Assembly: GCA_023512835.1 (NCBI GenBank) | Contig: CM042090.1 | Coordinates: 57,523,865 to 57,587,864 of the forward strand | Length of the DNA stretch: 64,000 nt | DNA from: Taxillus chinensis | Lineage: Eukaryota; Streptophyta; Magnoliopsida; Santalales; Loranthaceae | Direction of reading: 5' to 3' | Notes under the pieces: model-generated | What the model was told of the DNA's origin: nothing | What the model saw: only the letters and a program-made list of their open reading frames with translations | Database searches by the model: none | In this document: positions 9,832 to 20,840 of the stretch, in pieces | Layout: every line of letters starts with the position of its first letter | Numbering within the stretch: the first letter of the stretch is position 1 | Position numbers and translations under genes: made by a program

Positions 9832-11181
9832 ATGGCAGAAGAAGCGGAAAATAGGTTCACTGGGTTGGAACAGTCACCACAAGAACTGAATGGCAGTATG
9901 CAAGCCCTATAGGGGCAAATGACCTTAGTTATGGACATGTTGGCAAAACTAACTGGAGAAAGAGAAAGAATCCCAACAGGAGGAACCACAAATCACCATC
10001 TAGAGCAGGGACAGGAGGCTAGTCTGCCACCCAACCTGGCTCCAAGCCAGATACCCACATATCACCTTACAATGGCACAACCCCTAACTCCAAATCAAAC
10101 TCACTTCACTATGCCAGCATCAGGACATGTAATGGAAGCGGTGGGATCCCCAGCTCCTAAAGGAAACATGGAGTCTCCCGTTCTAAGACAACTGGAGGAA
10201 AGACTGAAAGCCGTAGAAGGCATTGACAGCTATGGCATGACCAGCCCACAAGACTTATGCTTAGTCCCTGGAGTGGTGCTGCCACCAAAGTTCAAAATTC
10301 CAGAGTTTGAGAAGTTTAATGGGACCCGGTGTCAAAAGATACATCTACCCATGTATTGTCAAAAGATGGCTGCTTATGCTGGTGAAGACAAGCTCCTTAT
10401 GCATTGTTTCCAGGAAAGCCATAATTGGGGCATCCCTTCGCTGGTACTTTCAACTGAATGGCAACCGTATCAAGACCTGGAAGGAGTTAGCCACATCCTT
10501 TTTGGCACAATACAAACATATCACGGAGCTCGCACTAGACTGATTGACCCTATAGTCCTTAGAAAAGGGGGCAGAGGAAACTTTCAAGGACTATGCCAGG
10601 AGATGGAGAGAGACTGCCGTAGAGGTTCGACCTCCCCTCACAGAAAGAGAACTCACTACTCTTTTTATTAATACGCTAAAAGGGGTCTACTATGAGAAGC
10701 TGATCGGTAACGTCTCTAATATCTTTGCCGACTTGGTCGCATCGGATGAACGAGTCGAGAGTGGAATTAAATGAGGAAAGCTAAAGGGTGATGTTACAGA
10801 GACATCGAAAAAGTTCCAACCACTAGCAAGAAAAAAGAAGGAAGGTGAGATCAATCTGGTATATCCGTCAAACCCAACGGTACAACCGGCATTCTACCAA
10901 GCACCAGGGTACTATAGAGGATCAATAGTAGCCGTCTATGCTGTGCCTGCGCTAACCCCCAATTCACGCCATACTTGCCGCAAGGAGGGTTTCCTTTTCC
11001 ATATCCAATGGCCCCTAACCCGTTTCAACCAAGAGCGTCATACCTAGAGCAACCAAGGGCAGCAATTCAAGAAGGTCCAAGGGCCCCATTCCAAGGACAG
11101 GGGCAACCGAGGGCCCAGACCCAGTATGCAGGAGCGAATCAGGCTCCTCGTTGACCACGACAAGATTTTGACCCGATTCCA
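9832..11181 (+). pseudogene. gag: Ogre gag, N-terminal and capsid-like region
   Basis: The likely start is the ATG at 9832 (MAEEAENRF), in frame with the gag-protease frame downstream and interrupted by TAG in QAL*GQM. The capsid-like Retrotrans_gag region follows PPKFKIPEFEKFNGT (about 10285) and then shifts frame: GASLRWYFQLNG, TWKELATSFLAQYKH and, past another stop, FKDYARRWRETAVEVRPPLT near 10585. At least one frameshift and several stops prevent a full product. Gag would form the particle and package RNA. Confidence 0.88.
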
Positions 11182-13335
11182 ATGACATATGCTGAATTAC
11201 ACCCCAAGCTTTTAGAAGCAAGGTTGGTACTCCCTACACCCTTGGGAGAAATAAGGTCTCCTCCCCCAGCTTGGTATAAACCCGATGCCAAATGCGAGTA
11301 TCATGCTGGTGGAGCAGGACATGATATTGAAAATTGCATAACATTCAAAAGGAAGGTTCAGGCATTAAAAGATGCAAAGTGGCTAGATTTTTCTTCACTA
11401 ACTGGGACGCCAAATGTAAACAATAATCCGCTCCCAAAACATTCACATGATGTCGCTAATATAACAACAGAAGGAAGGCTAGAGATGGTTTCACAAATAC
11501 AAATGGAGAAGAGATATTTGTTTAACCTACTACTGGAGCATGGATATATACTTGCCAAAGACACATCAGAGGTAGTGAAGGGTACAGAGTGGGAGAAACA
11601 ATGCCCTGATCACGAGATGTCACGGGGACATGACATTGAGCAATGTAGTGAGTTCGCCAGCATGGTACAAAAGCTCATGGACCAGAGGATGATAGAATTC
11701 TCAAGAGGAGAGACGGACAATCAAAGCCACATGATCCAAGGAGACAATTCATACAAATCACCATGGGTACCAACGCCCCTTGTCTTGAATGCTAAGACTC
11801 CAGAAGTCCCGCTACTGCCACATGGAATTAGGCCTCTCATCATCCATGTCGCCAATCCCGTGTCAGACAAGGAGGAGAGAACAGACATCCCACAATTGCC
11901 TCATGGCATTGCACCTCTCACTATAGGTGTTCCTGCTCTTTTCCCCTACAAGACAGACAAGGCAGTCCCATGGAACTACAATTACGAAATAGTCCAGGGA
12001 GCCACCGTAACAGAAAAGAGAACTAGGAGCGGTAAGGCTTATGCCTCTGATATGGTGGATAAAGCAAGGAAGGAAAAAACTGTGGAACTAGACATTGAGC
12101 CAATACTGGAGCCAACTACGAAAGGAGCACCAGTCATGGAAGGAGAGGTAGCAGAATTTTTGAAACTCATGAAGCAGAGTGAGTATAACGTTGTGGATCA
12201 GCTAAGTCGACAACCGGCTCGTATCTCATTGCTCTCATTAATGATGGATTCTCAGCCTCATCGGGAAGCACTACTGAAAGTTCTGATCCAAGCCTATGTT
12301 CCTCCGACCATCTCAGTAGCGAATGTGGATGGACTCGCCAGTAACCTCATCATGAACAACATCATTAGTTTTGGAGATGACGAGCTGCCACAGGAAGGAA
12401 AGGGGCACATAAAAGCTCTGCATATTACTATCAAATGTAAAGAGCATACCATAGCACGAGTACTCATTGACAACGACTCCGCCTTGAACATCATGTCCTT
12501 ACATATACTGCAACAGCTTCTAATTGATGCATCCTATATGCGTCCTTATACGATGAAGGTACGGGCGTTCGATGGAGGCAAACGTGATGTGGTGGGAACT
12601 CTAGACATTCCACTCCTGATTGGACCAGTTACCTTTACGGTGGAATTTCAGGTAATGGACATTACACCATATTATAGCTGTTTATTGGGAAGACCCTGGA
12701 TCCACATGGCGGGAGCAGTGCCCTCTAGCCTTCATCAAAAAATGAAATTTGTGATGGGAGACCAGCTCATTTGCGTCTCTGGAGAAACAAGTTTCCTCAT
12801 CACCAAACCTGCATCAGTCCCATATATTGAAAACAATGAGGATGTACCGGAATGTTCCTATCGATCCTTTAACGTCGTGAACATCACTTCTGTACCAAGC
12901 TATCATCTCTCGAAGGCATCAAAGATGGTTGCAGCCACCATGATCAAACAAGGTTACAAACCAGGGCAAGGATTGGGCCCAAAAGCTCAGGGGATTCAGG
13001 AACCGATGACCATCCAAGAAAATACTGAGAAGTTTAGGTTGGGCTACATACCTACTAGAGCTGACAAACAGAGGGCAGCTATCAAAAAGAAGGAAATCAG
13101 AATGACAAAGTTGCAGAAGAGGCCGGTACAGCAAGAAAAAAGGAGCTTTCCCCCCTTAAATGTTACATTCCGGAGTGGTGGGTTCATCCACAACAGCCAA
13201 TCGGAGCCCGTGACAGAGTTTGTAGCCGCATTAGATGCAGATGAGCAGGTGCTGAGCAAGATGACTCTGGTGGTGCAAGGGGTTCCCAACCAGCCATTGA
13301 ACAATTGGACCAGCCTGGACCTCCCCATAATGTAA
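11182..13335 (+). CDS. gag-pro: Ogre gag C-terminus, protease and G-patch-like segment (open, 717 codons)
   Basis: This is the longest open frame of the element, continuous with the gag start frame. Two zinc-knuckle-like repeats (CEYHAGGAGHDIENC and CPDHEMSRGHDIEQC) occur in the first third. The aspartic protease has LIDNDSALNIMSL with catalytic Asp at 12469-12471 (residue about 430); most relatives have DNGSA, so the Gly-to-Asp change next to Ser may reduce activity. ILLGRPWIH-like LLGRPWIH marks the end of the protease fold. A G-patch-like stretch, MIKQGYKPGQGLG, begins near 12945. The first ATG here is internal; translation would begin at 9832. Within Ogre elements this part is followed by an intron before RT. 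Confidence 0.88.
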   Translation: MTYAELHPKLLEARLVLPTPLGEIRSPPPAWYKPDAKCEYHAGGAGHDIENCITFKRKVQALKDAKWLDFSSLTGTPNVNNNPLPKHSHDVANITTEGRLEMVSQIQMEKRYLFNLLLEHGYILAKDTSEVVKGTEWEKQCPDHEMSRGHDIEQCSEFASMVQKLMDQRMIEFSRGETDNQSHMIQGDNSYKSPWVPTPLVLNAKTPEVPLLPHGIRPLIIHVANPVSDKEERTDIPQLPHGIAPLTIGVPALFPYKTDKAVPWNYNYEIVQGATVTEKRTRSGKAYASDMVDKARKEKTVELDIEPILEPTTKGAPVMEGEVAEFLKLMKQSEYNVVDQLSRQPARISLLSLMMDSQPHREALLKVLIQAYVPPTISVANVDGLASNLIMNNIISFGDDELPQEGKGHIKALHITIKCKEHTIARVLIDNDSALNIMSLHILQQLLIDASYMRPYTMKVRAFDGGKRDVVGTLDIPLLIGPVTFTVEFQVMDITPYYSCLLGRPWIHMAGAVPSSLHQKMKFVMGDQLICVSGETSFLITKPASVPYIENNEDVPECSYRSFNVVNITSVPSYHLSKASKMVAATMIKQGYKPGQGLGPKAQGIQEPMTIQENTEKFRLGYIPTRADKQRAAIKKKEIRMTKLQKRPVQQEKRSFPPLNVTFRSGGFIHNSQSEPVTEFVAALDADEQVLSKMTLVVQGVPNQPLNNWTSLDLPIM

Positions 13336-13516
13336 TGCCTAAGGGGTCACTGGGATTTAATGTATTCTATTTAATGTCTTTTGAAGCTATGAACATTGGT
13401 TTTCCTTAAACCTTTTCAATAAAATGTACTTTCTTCAAATCTTTCATGGTGCATTCCATTCATGACATATGCATATCATATTTAGTTACCAACTTGTCAT
13501 TTCTCTTATAAGCAGG
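13333..13516 (+). other. Candidate Ogre intron between protease and RT
   Basis: Ogre elements are known to splice an intron between the protease and RT coding parts. Here the protease frame closes at 13335 and the stretch to about 13516 is AT-rich with stops in all frames. A GTAATG donor-like site lies at 13333 and an acceptor-like TTCTCTTATAAGCAG ends near 13516. The exact ends are a guess. Confidence 0.4.
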
Positions 13517-13600
13517 TATCACAATGTCAATGAAAACATAGTATGCAAAAGTGAAACGAGATGCCTAAGGTTTGACCAAAGTCCAAACTAGGAGCAGTCA

Positions 13601-15199
13601 GTGTTTGAAGCGGATGAGAATGAGGTAGAGGAGACACCCGAGCTACCAGGAGAGATCATACACTTATTGGAAAGAGAAGATCATTCACCCATTCCAAGTG
13701 AAGACCCAGTAGAGACGGTGAATTTGGGGACCGCAACCGAACCAAGAGACTTAAGGATAGGGTCCTTAATAGCTGATGACATGAAGAAACAATTAGTTGA
13801 GCTGTTAAGGAACTACATAGATTGCATGGTCATATTAAGATATGCCGGGATTAGACACAGACATAGTGCAGCATCACATACCATTGAAGCCTGAATGCAA
13901 GCCAGTTCAGCAGAAATTAAGAAGAATGAGACCGGAGATGCTACTGAAGATTAAAGAGGAGGTCAGAAAGCAATGGGACGCAGGTTTTCTAAGTGTCTCC
14001 CACTATCCAAAATGGGTGGCCAATGTTGTACCAGTACCAAAGAAAGGAGGCAAGGTCCGCATGTGTGCCGATTACAGATATTTGAACTGGGCCAGTCCGA
14101 AGGATAACTTCCCACTTCCTCATATTGATACCCTAGTAGATAACACAACAAAGCATGCTCTATTCTCGTTCATGGATGGCTTCTCGGGCTACAATCAGAT
14201 TTGTATGGCCCCCGAACACAAGGAGAGGACCACGTTCACGACACTTTGGGGCACATTCTATTATAATGTGATGCCGTTTGGTCTGAAGAATGCAGGAGCA
14301 ACCTATCAACGAGCCATGGTGACCCTATTCCACGATATGATGCATAAAGAAGTTGAAGTATATTTGGACGACATGATAGCCAAATCACGAAGCATTGAAG
14401 ATCACATTGAAGTACTCCGTAAGCCCTTCAACAGGCTACGAAAATATCAGCTGAAATTAAACCCCGAAAAATGCACTTTCGGAGCCATGTCGGGAAAACT
14501 GTTGGGTTTCATTGTGAGCCAAAAAGGAGTTGAAATCGATCCAGATAAAGTTCAAGCTATCCAAGAGATGCCGCCACCACGAACCATCAAGGAGGTTAGA
14601 GGATTCCTCGGGCGATTGAATTACATTGCTCGATTTATTTCCCAATTGACAGCCACATGTGAACCCATTTTCAAGACCTTACGAAAGAACAATCCAGAAA
14701 TTTGGAATGACAAGTGTCAAGAAGCTTCTGACAAGATTAAGCAATATCTGTCTAATCCACCTATTTTGGTCCCACCAGTACTAGATAGATCTCTGATATT
14801 ATACTTGACCGTTCAGGAGTCATCAATGGGTTATGTTTTAGGGCAACATGATTCTACAGGCAAGAAGGAGCAGGCCATTTATTATCTAAGCAAGAAATTC
14901 ACCATCAATGAAGAAAACTACACACCATTGGAGAAAACATGTTGCGCCCTTGTCTGGATAACAAGAAGATTGAGGCAGTACACTCTTTATCATACTATGT
15001 GGCTGATTTCAAGACATGATCCGCTCAAATATCTCTTAGAAAAACCATCCATTTCGGGAAGAATCACCAAATGGCAGTTGATCTTGTCAGAATATGATAT
15101 CATCTACGTGCCTCAAAAAGCCATAAAAGGAAGTGCGATAGCTGATTACTTGGCAGACAGAGCATTAGAAGACTATGAGCCTATGACTATAGGCTTTCC
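13601..15199 (+). pseudogene. pol: Ogre reverse transcriptase and RNase H
   Basis: An acidic N-terminal segment (13601-13890) precedes a +1 shift into the RT frame at about 13842. RT blocks follow in order: VPVPKKGGKVRMCADYR, DGFSGYNQI, MPFGLKNAGATYQR and the catalytic YLDD at 14361-14372. The RNase H block (AIYYLSKKFTINEENYTPLEK) follows. The RT-RNase H frame itself is open for 525 codons, so the domain core is better preserved than the rest of the element. It would copy element RNA into DNA inside gag particles. Confidence 0.93.
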
Positions 15200-15855
15200 T
15201 GATGAGCATATCAACAACCTTATGGCAGAAGTATCAGATATATGGATGATGTGGTTTGATGGAGCCCCCAGCCTCTTAGGGCACGGCATCGGGGCCATCC
15301 TGATATCTCCAAAAGGCGAACATTTCCCGATGGCGGCCAAGTTAACCTTCCTTTGTACCAACAATATAGCAGAATATGAGGCCTGTGTGATGGGACAGAA
15401 GCAATTAGCAAAGGCATAAAAAATTTACGAGTATTTGGTGATTCTGCGCTCATCATTTGTCAAGTAAGGGGAGAATGGGAAACTCGAAATCACAAGTTAA
15501 TTCCATATCGGAAATATGTTACGGAGTTAGCTGAGCAGTTCGATGATATCACATTCGAGCATATGGCCAGAGAATGTAATCAGCTTCCTGATGCACTGGC
15601 AACTCTAGCCTCCCTACTTCGGCTAGACACAAAGTTGGAAGTTCAGTCTTTCGATATCCGCATACAAGATACTCCTGCACATTGTATGGCCATTGAAGGA
15701 AATATAGAGGAAAAGCCTTGGTACAACGACATCACACAATATTTGCTTAACAAGAGTACCCAGCAGAGGCTTCCGAGTCTGATAAAAGAAATATATGAAG
15801 GTCTGCATCCAACTATTATTTCGATGGCTCGCTTCTGTATAAGAGAAACCATGAT
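15200..15855 (+). pseudogene. Ogre second RNase H (aRH-like) domain
   Basis: After the usual RNase H a second RNase H fold starts with WFDGAPSLLGHGIGAIL and continues NNIAEYEACVMG; the frame breaks at 15419. A shifted frame carries FGDSALIICQV near 15433 and CNQLPDALATLAS near 15580. A duplicated RNase H of this archaeal-like type between RNase H and integrase is a defining trait of Tat/Ogre elements. The D, E and D positions are visible but split over two frames. Confidence 0.85.
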
Positions 15856-16965
15856 ATGGTATTACTGCGGTGTGTGGCAAAAGAAGAGTCAATACAGATA
15901 ATGAAAGAAGTGCACGAAGGGGAATGCGGTTCACATGCAAACGGACATGCATTAACAAGACAAATCATGCGAATGGGCTATTATTGGGTCACCATGGAGA
16001 AAGATTGCATTAAATATGTGCGCAAATGCCTCAAGTGTCAAATTTATGGCGATAAGATCCAAGTACCACCATCCAAACTGCATGTGATGGTTTCCCCATG
16101 ACCGTTCTCACTTTGGGGCATCGACGTTATTGGACCAATATCTCCGAAAGCTTCCAATGGTCATCGTTTCATTTTGGTGGCCATCGATTACTTTACCAAG
16201 TGGATAGAAGCAGCGTCATATGCTAGTGTTACACAAGCTGTGGTACTTAGATTTATGCGGAATAACATTATATGTCAATATGGGCTTCCAGAGCAGATCA
16301 TCACGGACAATGCCGCCAACTTGAACAGTCGTATGATGGGTAAGTTGTGTGAAACATACAAAATTCAACATCGCAACTCAACTCCCTATCGCCCCAAGAT
16401 GAATGGAGCAGTTGAGGCAGCTAATAAGAACATTAAAAACATTATCAGAAAGATGACCGAGACATACAAAGATTGGCACGAGAAGCTACCATATGCTTTG
16501 CATGCTTACCGCACCTCGGTACGTACATTAACTGGGGCAACTCCATTTTCTTTGGTTTATGGTATGGAAGTAGTTCTACCTGTCGAAGTAGAGATACCTT
16601 CCCTCCAAGTACTCAAGGATACTCAACTCGAAGAAGCAGAATGGGCCCGAAGCCGTTATGAGCATTTAAATTTAATTGAAGGCAAGCGTTTGGCAGCAGT
16701 TTGTCGTGGACAGCTGTATCAGCAGAGAATGATGAACAATTACAATAAAAAGGTGAAGCCTAGAAGCATTCAAGAGGGTGATCTCGTCCTCAAGAAGATC
16801 TTACCAATCCAGCATGAGTATAGAGGCAAGTGGACTCCTAATTATGAAGGCTCATATGTTGTGAAAAAAGCATTCTCAGGAGGCGCATTGATCCTTTCCA
16901 AAATGGATGGAGATGAGCTTCCTAATCCAGTGAATAGCGATGCTGTCAAAAAGTTTTATGCTTAA
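15856..16965 (+). pseudogene. int: Ogre integrase
   Basis: The zinc-binding HHCC region runs from HEGECGSHANGHALTRQ to CLKCQ. The catalytic triad is intact: Asp in GIDVIGP (16123-16125), Asp in TDNAANLNS (16306-16308) and Glu in GAVEAANK (16414-16416), with the expected 35 residues between the last two. The frame has one stop, TGA at 16099-16101, at a position usually Trp; otherwise it is open to KKFYA at 16965. No chromodomain is seen, as expected for the Tat lineage. Confidence 0.93.
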
Positions 16966-17010
16966 CTCTCATACCTCCCAACAAGACTCACATTCCTGTA
17001 ATGAGCGAGC
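16966..17010 (+). other. Start of Ogre 3' UTR, cut by Athila insertion
   Basis: Forty-five non-coding bases after the integrase stop. The last five, cgagc, abut the Athila LTR. The Ogre 3' UTR continues at 51582. Confidence 0.7.
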
Positions 17011-18521
17011 TGACAGACAGATTTTTAGTCTCTCTAAAAGAGCTAGCTAATGTCGTTAAATCTCTCTTCAAGATAATAAATTTCCTAAGCTTGCACTAAA
17101 AGAATAGCAGCAAGCAAAGGGTCGAACCCACAGGGATTAGCCTAGTTTTCTAGTTTTTTAAATCAAACCACTCAATTACTCTTGCCCTATAAAATGTCTT
17201 AGCAAAAACGAATTCTTTTTATAACTAAAGATCTATTTTTTATTTGGTTTTCTGAATAAACAAAGAAAGCAAACTGATTTTAGGATTAAGATTCAAGGAT
17301 TAAAGGCATCTAAGGTCACAACTTCACCTCCCTATGTTGTTTCTACTAATTTTAAGGTTCTTGAGATTATTTAATTGATAACATGCTATAACTAAGCCAA
17401 GGTACTGCAATTGGTCATTGCCAGCCCTTCTAAGTGCTATCTGCCTGAATGGCCATCATGACATCAACATGCAAAACCTAATTATCATACCCATGATAGG
17501 ATAATGGTCACACCAATCACAAATAAGTTATGAATAAAAGATCACCCTCAGACTAAGGCTAAGAAAACTCAGGTGTACAGCCCAGATATTAAAAGATGAA
17601 GAACAGATTCATAAAACATGCAATCTCAATTAAACAAACCCAATATTCAAATAATCAGTTTGACAACAAAGGGGGCTACATTGCTCCCCTAGATAAAGGA
17701 AACTACTCACACATGTTCTTGGATAAACAATAAGAAATAAAGAACATCATCCTCAAGCAGGTGCAGCAAAACTCCAAACTTTAGGTCTTCTTCAGCCGTC
17801 AGACCTCCTAGGGCCGGCAGCTTCCAGGATCAGAACCCTTGCCTCCAAAACCGTCAGCCTCTCTCTCTCTCTCTAAAACCGTGCCCCCCTCTCTACATGC
17901 TCCAAAAGGGCTGCTGCCTCCTCTATTTATAGAGAAAACTGCTGTGCAATGAGTGCCTTAGCCGTCAGCAGTTGTCACTTATCAAAACGACGTAGTTTTG
18001 ATAAGTAGTTTCCATTTTTCTTCCAACTTGAGTACAACTCGAACTAAGCATAATTTGGACTAGGTGCTTTAGAGAAAAGTATTTAAAATAATTAAACAAA
18101 TCAATCGATGCAAAAATCCGGCTGCACGGCATATTGCACGTCATATGGCCATATGACGTGCATCTCCAAATGGTTTAAAATTTTGCTCCAAGCTTCCTTG
18201 GAATGTGTAGAAGGCAGGGCTGCAATAAATTCCTTGCACGTCATAATGGTCCATATGGCGTGCACTCTTGTTTTGCCTCCTCAGGCTGCCCTATTTTGCC
18301 AAAAGTTCCTTCTTTGGTAAATGAAGTGATTTGGCTGATGTCTATGAAATGAAATTGCCTAAAAACCTGCCAAAACAGCTCAAAAACGCATGTATATAGG
18401 CCAAGCAGTCTTCCTAGGGTGTTAGAGCAAATATCTAAGAAATATGGATGAATTAAGCTCTAGTAATGCTCTTTAATACCCTAAATCTGCACTAGAATAA
18501 CGGCATAAATGCACGTTATCA
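17011..18521 (-). mobile_element. Athila 3' LTR (1,511 bp)
   Basis: On the + strand it runs from TGACAGACAG to CGTTATCA, the reverse complement of TGATAACG...TGTCTGTCA. On the minus strand the ACGT palindrome (17981-18002) lies about 50 bases upstream of TATAAATA (17924-17931). A perfect 26-bp palindrome is at 18136-18161. The partner LTR is 50058-51581. The two are near-identical by eye with scattered substitutions. Confidence 0.93.
18136..18161. promoter_or_regulatory. Perfect 26-bp palindrome in Athila U3
   Basis: GCACGTCATATGG followed directly by its reverse complement, giving two ACGT cores 18 bases apart. The copy in the other LTR is at 51196-51221. It is the counterpart of the imperfect GCACGTGAA/TTCACGTGC pairs in the other Athila-like and X LTRs. 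Confidence 0.85.
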
Positions 18522-19543
18522 AATACACCACACTTGAACCATTACTTGTCCTCAAGGAAAAACATATAGGCATGCAAAAATAAAATAAACATACAGTCAC
18601 ACTGGAATGAAAATAAGATAAATAAAATCAAGGGAAGTCATGGTTTCCTAGGCATGCCACTCTATCATGATGAAGTGGGCAATCAAGTAACCAAAATGAA
18701 TTATAATTAAGCTCAGTCATGTCCATACCCCTAAGTCCAACAACCATGCAATCTCATCACTGAAAATTCAGACATTAGCAAGCATACCATGATAAAACAG
18801 CACCTAATTTCCCTTAAAGTTCTCACCAAGGATGAAGCTGCCTCACTCATATATAAACTCTCACTTCTCTCCACACAAGCCCAAGTACCATACCTAACAG
18901 AAAATCAATGGGTGGAAAGCTCCTCCTACATCCTCCACTAGTTATTAACTAAGTACTTGCCAAGCAACATGAGAGTTCCCTATTGTGCTCATCAAAGGAA
19001 ACACACTCCCTATTCTACTTTGTTTGAAAACTCACACATTATTCTATTCTCAATGAACTCACACTCTATACTAATGACTGATAAAACACACCTTGAGCCA
19101 AAGAAATGAGCTCAACACTCTAAATAAACATAACTATGCCATTATGGCTTTTACTCTGAAAAACATTTTTTTGTTTTTTGTTTTTTTTTGTTTTGTTTTT
19201 TTTTTAAATAATAACCTTACAAGGTTGCATTTTATGCTCTCCCTTGATGGATTATTCACTCTTTTTTTATTCACATAACACATAAATAAGACTGATTTTT
19301 CTAATGCATACCCCTTGCCATTTTGCTACATAAGGAGAGACAGAAATTCATTGATGTCTCACATCCCATTATCAAATTAAGTGATGGCTTTTTCACATTC
19401 TATATCACAGCCTTCTATATTTATAACACAACAAAACAAAAACTAGGATACATAGGAAGTCAAAGTGAATTAAATGACCTTGTATCACTAGCAACACACC
19501 AAACACTGAGCACTAATGAGTAGTCATCATGCTTACTTAACTC
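18522..19543 (-). other. Athila 3' UTR, distal segment
   Basis: Non-coding. On the minus strand its end next to the 3' LTR includes GAGGACAAGTAATGGTTCAAGTGTGGTG, the usual Athila sequence before the 3' LTR (given here only as a location at 18523-18555). It shares blocks with the non-autonomous element's 3' region, for example CAAGGTTGCATTTTATGCTC near 19222-19241, matched in reverse near 38016-38035. aactc at 19539-19543 is the left TSD of copia B. Confidence 0.7.
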
Positions 19544-19799
19544 TGTTGGATCAAACCCAGAATTTGGATAATGCTGATAAAGCCTTATGTAATTTGATCT
19601 GAGATCTTTTGTGTTTATTTGATCATTGCAGAAGGTATGTCACTAATCCAAAGATGCACTCGTGAGAGCAAAGCTAAGGACAGGATACATAATCCTGATC
19701 CGGACAAGAGTTAGTGTCGTCAAACACTTGGTAAATAACCAAGTAACAAATACATACGGAATAAGGAACAATCCTACGGACTAAGAACTTAAAGAATAA

Positions 19800-20110
19800 G
19801 TGCGGAGTAAGGATAAGTGCGGAGTAAAGAAACCAGATGCGGAGTAAGGAAAATAAGTGCGGAGTAAGGAAAATAGATGCGGAGTAAAGAAACCAGATGC
19901 GGAGTAAGGAATCCGGACTTATGACTCGCCCGGAGTAAGGAACTTACATACGGAGTAAGGAACTTACATACGGAGTAAGGAACTTACATACGGAGTAAGG
20001 AACTTACATACGGAGTAAGGAACTTACATACGGAGTAAGGAACCTACATGCGGAGTAAGGAACTTACATGCGGAGTAAGGAAACGGCACCTGGACTAAGG
20101 ATTCCGATCT
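19800..20110. repeat. CGGAGTAAGG tandem repeats in copia B 5' LTR
   Basis: About fifteen copies of the word GCGGAGTAAGGAA or ACGGAGTAAGGAA occur. Between about 19930 and 20085 they form a strict 20-bp tandem array (CGGAGTAAGG plus AACTTACATA) with 7 units. The 3' LTR holds the same number of units at about 31527-31680, so the array has not changed length since insertion. Confidence 0.95.
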
Positions 20111-20481
20111 TGAATAGATACGGAGTAAGCAACCACTGACACGGAGTAACGTTCCAAGCTTCATTAACTACGGAGTAAGGAAAATTACACCGGACCAAGA
20201 AGACACTGCTCCAACAAAACCGCATTTAAAGTTATCAGCTCGTGCTGTCCCGATGTAAGACGAATGCATTTAGATTAAGAAGAATCTTACACGTGGATCG
20301 TCCGGATATGTGGACACAACCTTAATTGTATCTCGGAACTCACAAAGACACTTATACTCTTCAAATCCAAGATCTTAAGCTCCACAATCCGCAGCAGTCA
20401 AGGCAGATGATACGAGGGATAGTTAGTGCGGAACGCATTCCGGAACTTCAAGTTCCAATGTTGTCTTTTAGGAATGTTTTG

Positions 20482-20489
20482 TATAAATA
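20482..20489 (+). promoter_or_regulatory. Copia B LTR TATA box
   Basis: TATAAATA in a moderately AT-rich context, about 300 bases before the LTR end; also at 32082-32089. It fits a promoter with the repeat array upstream as enhancer-like sequence. Confidence 0.75.
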
Positions 20490-20782
20490 TTCATACTTAT
20501 ACTTCATGTAGAGAGTTGAGGAGAGCTCAAGTGAAAAGAAAAATAGAAAAAGAAACTTGGCTAGCGTGTGAGTTCATTGTTGTAAACAGAGTGTAAGAGA
20601 GTGTTTGCTTCTATTTTGTTGTAATCACCTTGTGATAATAAAACAAAATACTTCCACTATCCTGGTTATCTTCCGCATGATTCTATCACTTAAACTAGAT
20701 AAGTCTTTGTGTCTTGAGAGAAAAGAAAGAATTTGAATAAGAGCCTATTCACCCCCCCCTTAGGCTCCAAGGGACCATCAAG

Positions 20783-20793
20783 TGGTATCGAGC
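20783..20793 (+). promoter_or_regulatory. Copia B primer-binding site (initiator tRNA-Met type)
   Basis: TGGTATCGAGC follows the LTR end by two bases. The usual Copia PBS is TGGTATCAGAGC, so one A is missing here. Confidence 0.8.
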
Positions 20794-20840
20794 AAGTTCT
20801 ACTTCATTCTAAGTAGAGATCCCACTCTTTCAATCTCGAA

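Larger units (their letters stand above)
19544..20780 (+). mobile_element. Copia B 5' LTR
   Basis: It contains an upstream block of CGGAGTAAGG repeats, a CACCGGACCAAG motif near 20188 that resembles the CACCGGAC repeats described for Sirevirus LTRs, TATA box TATAAATA at 20482-20489, AATAAAA at about 20637, and a C tract before the end (8 C here, 13-14 C in the 3' LTR). Confidence 0.95.

Noticed and set aside
18108..18320. 70-aa ORF also found at 51168-51380
   Set aside because: Present in both Athila LTRs by duplication only; covers the 26-bp palindrome and has no motif.
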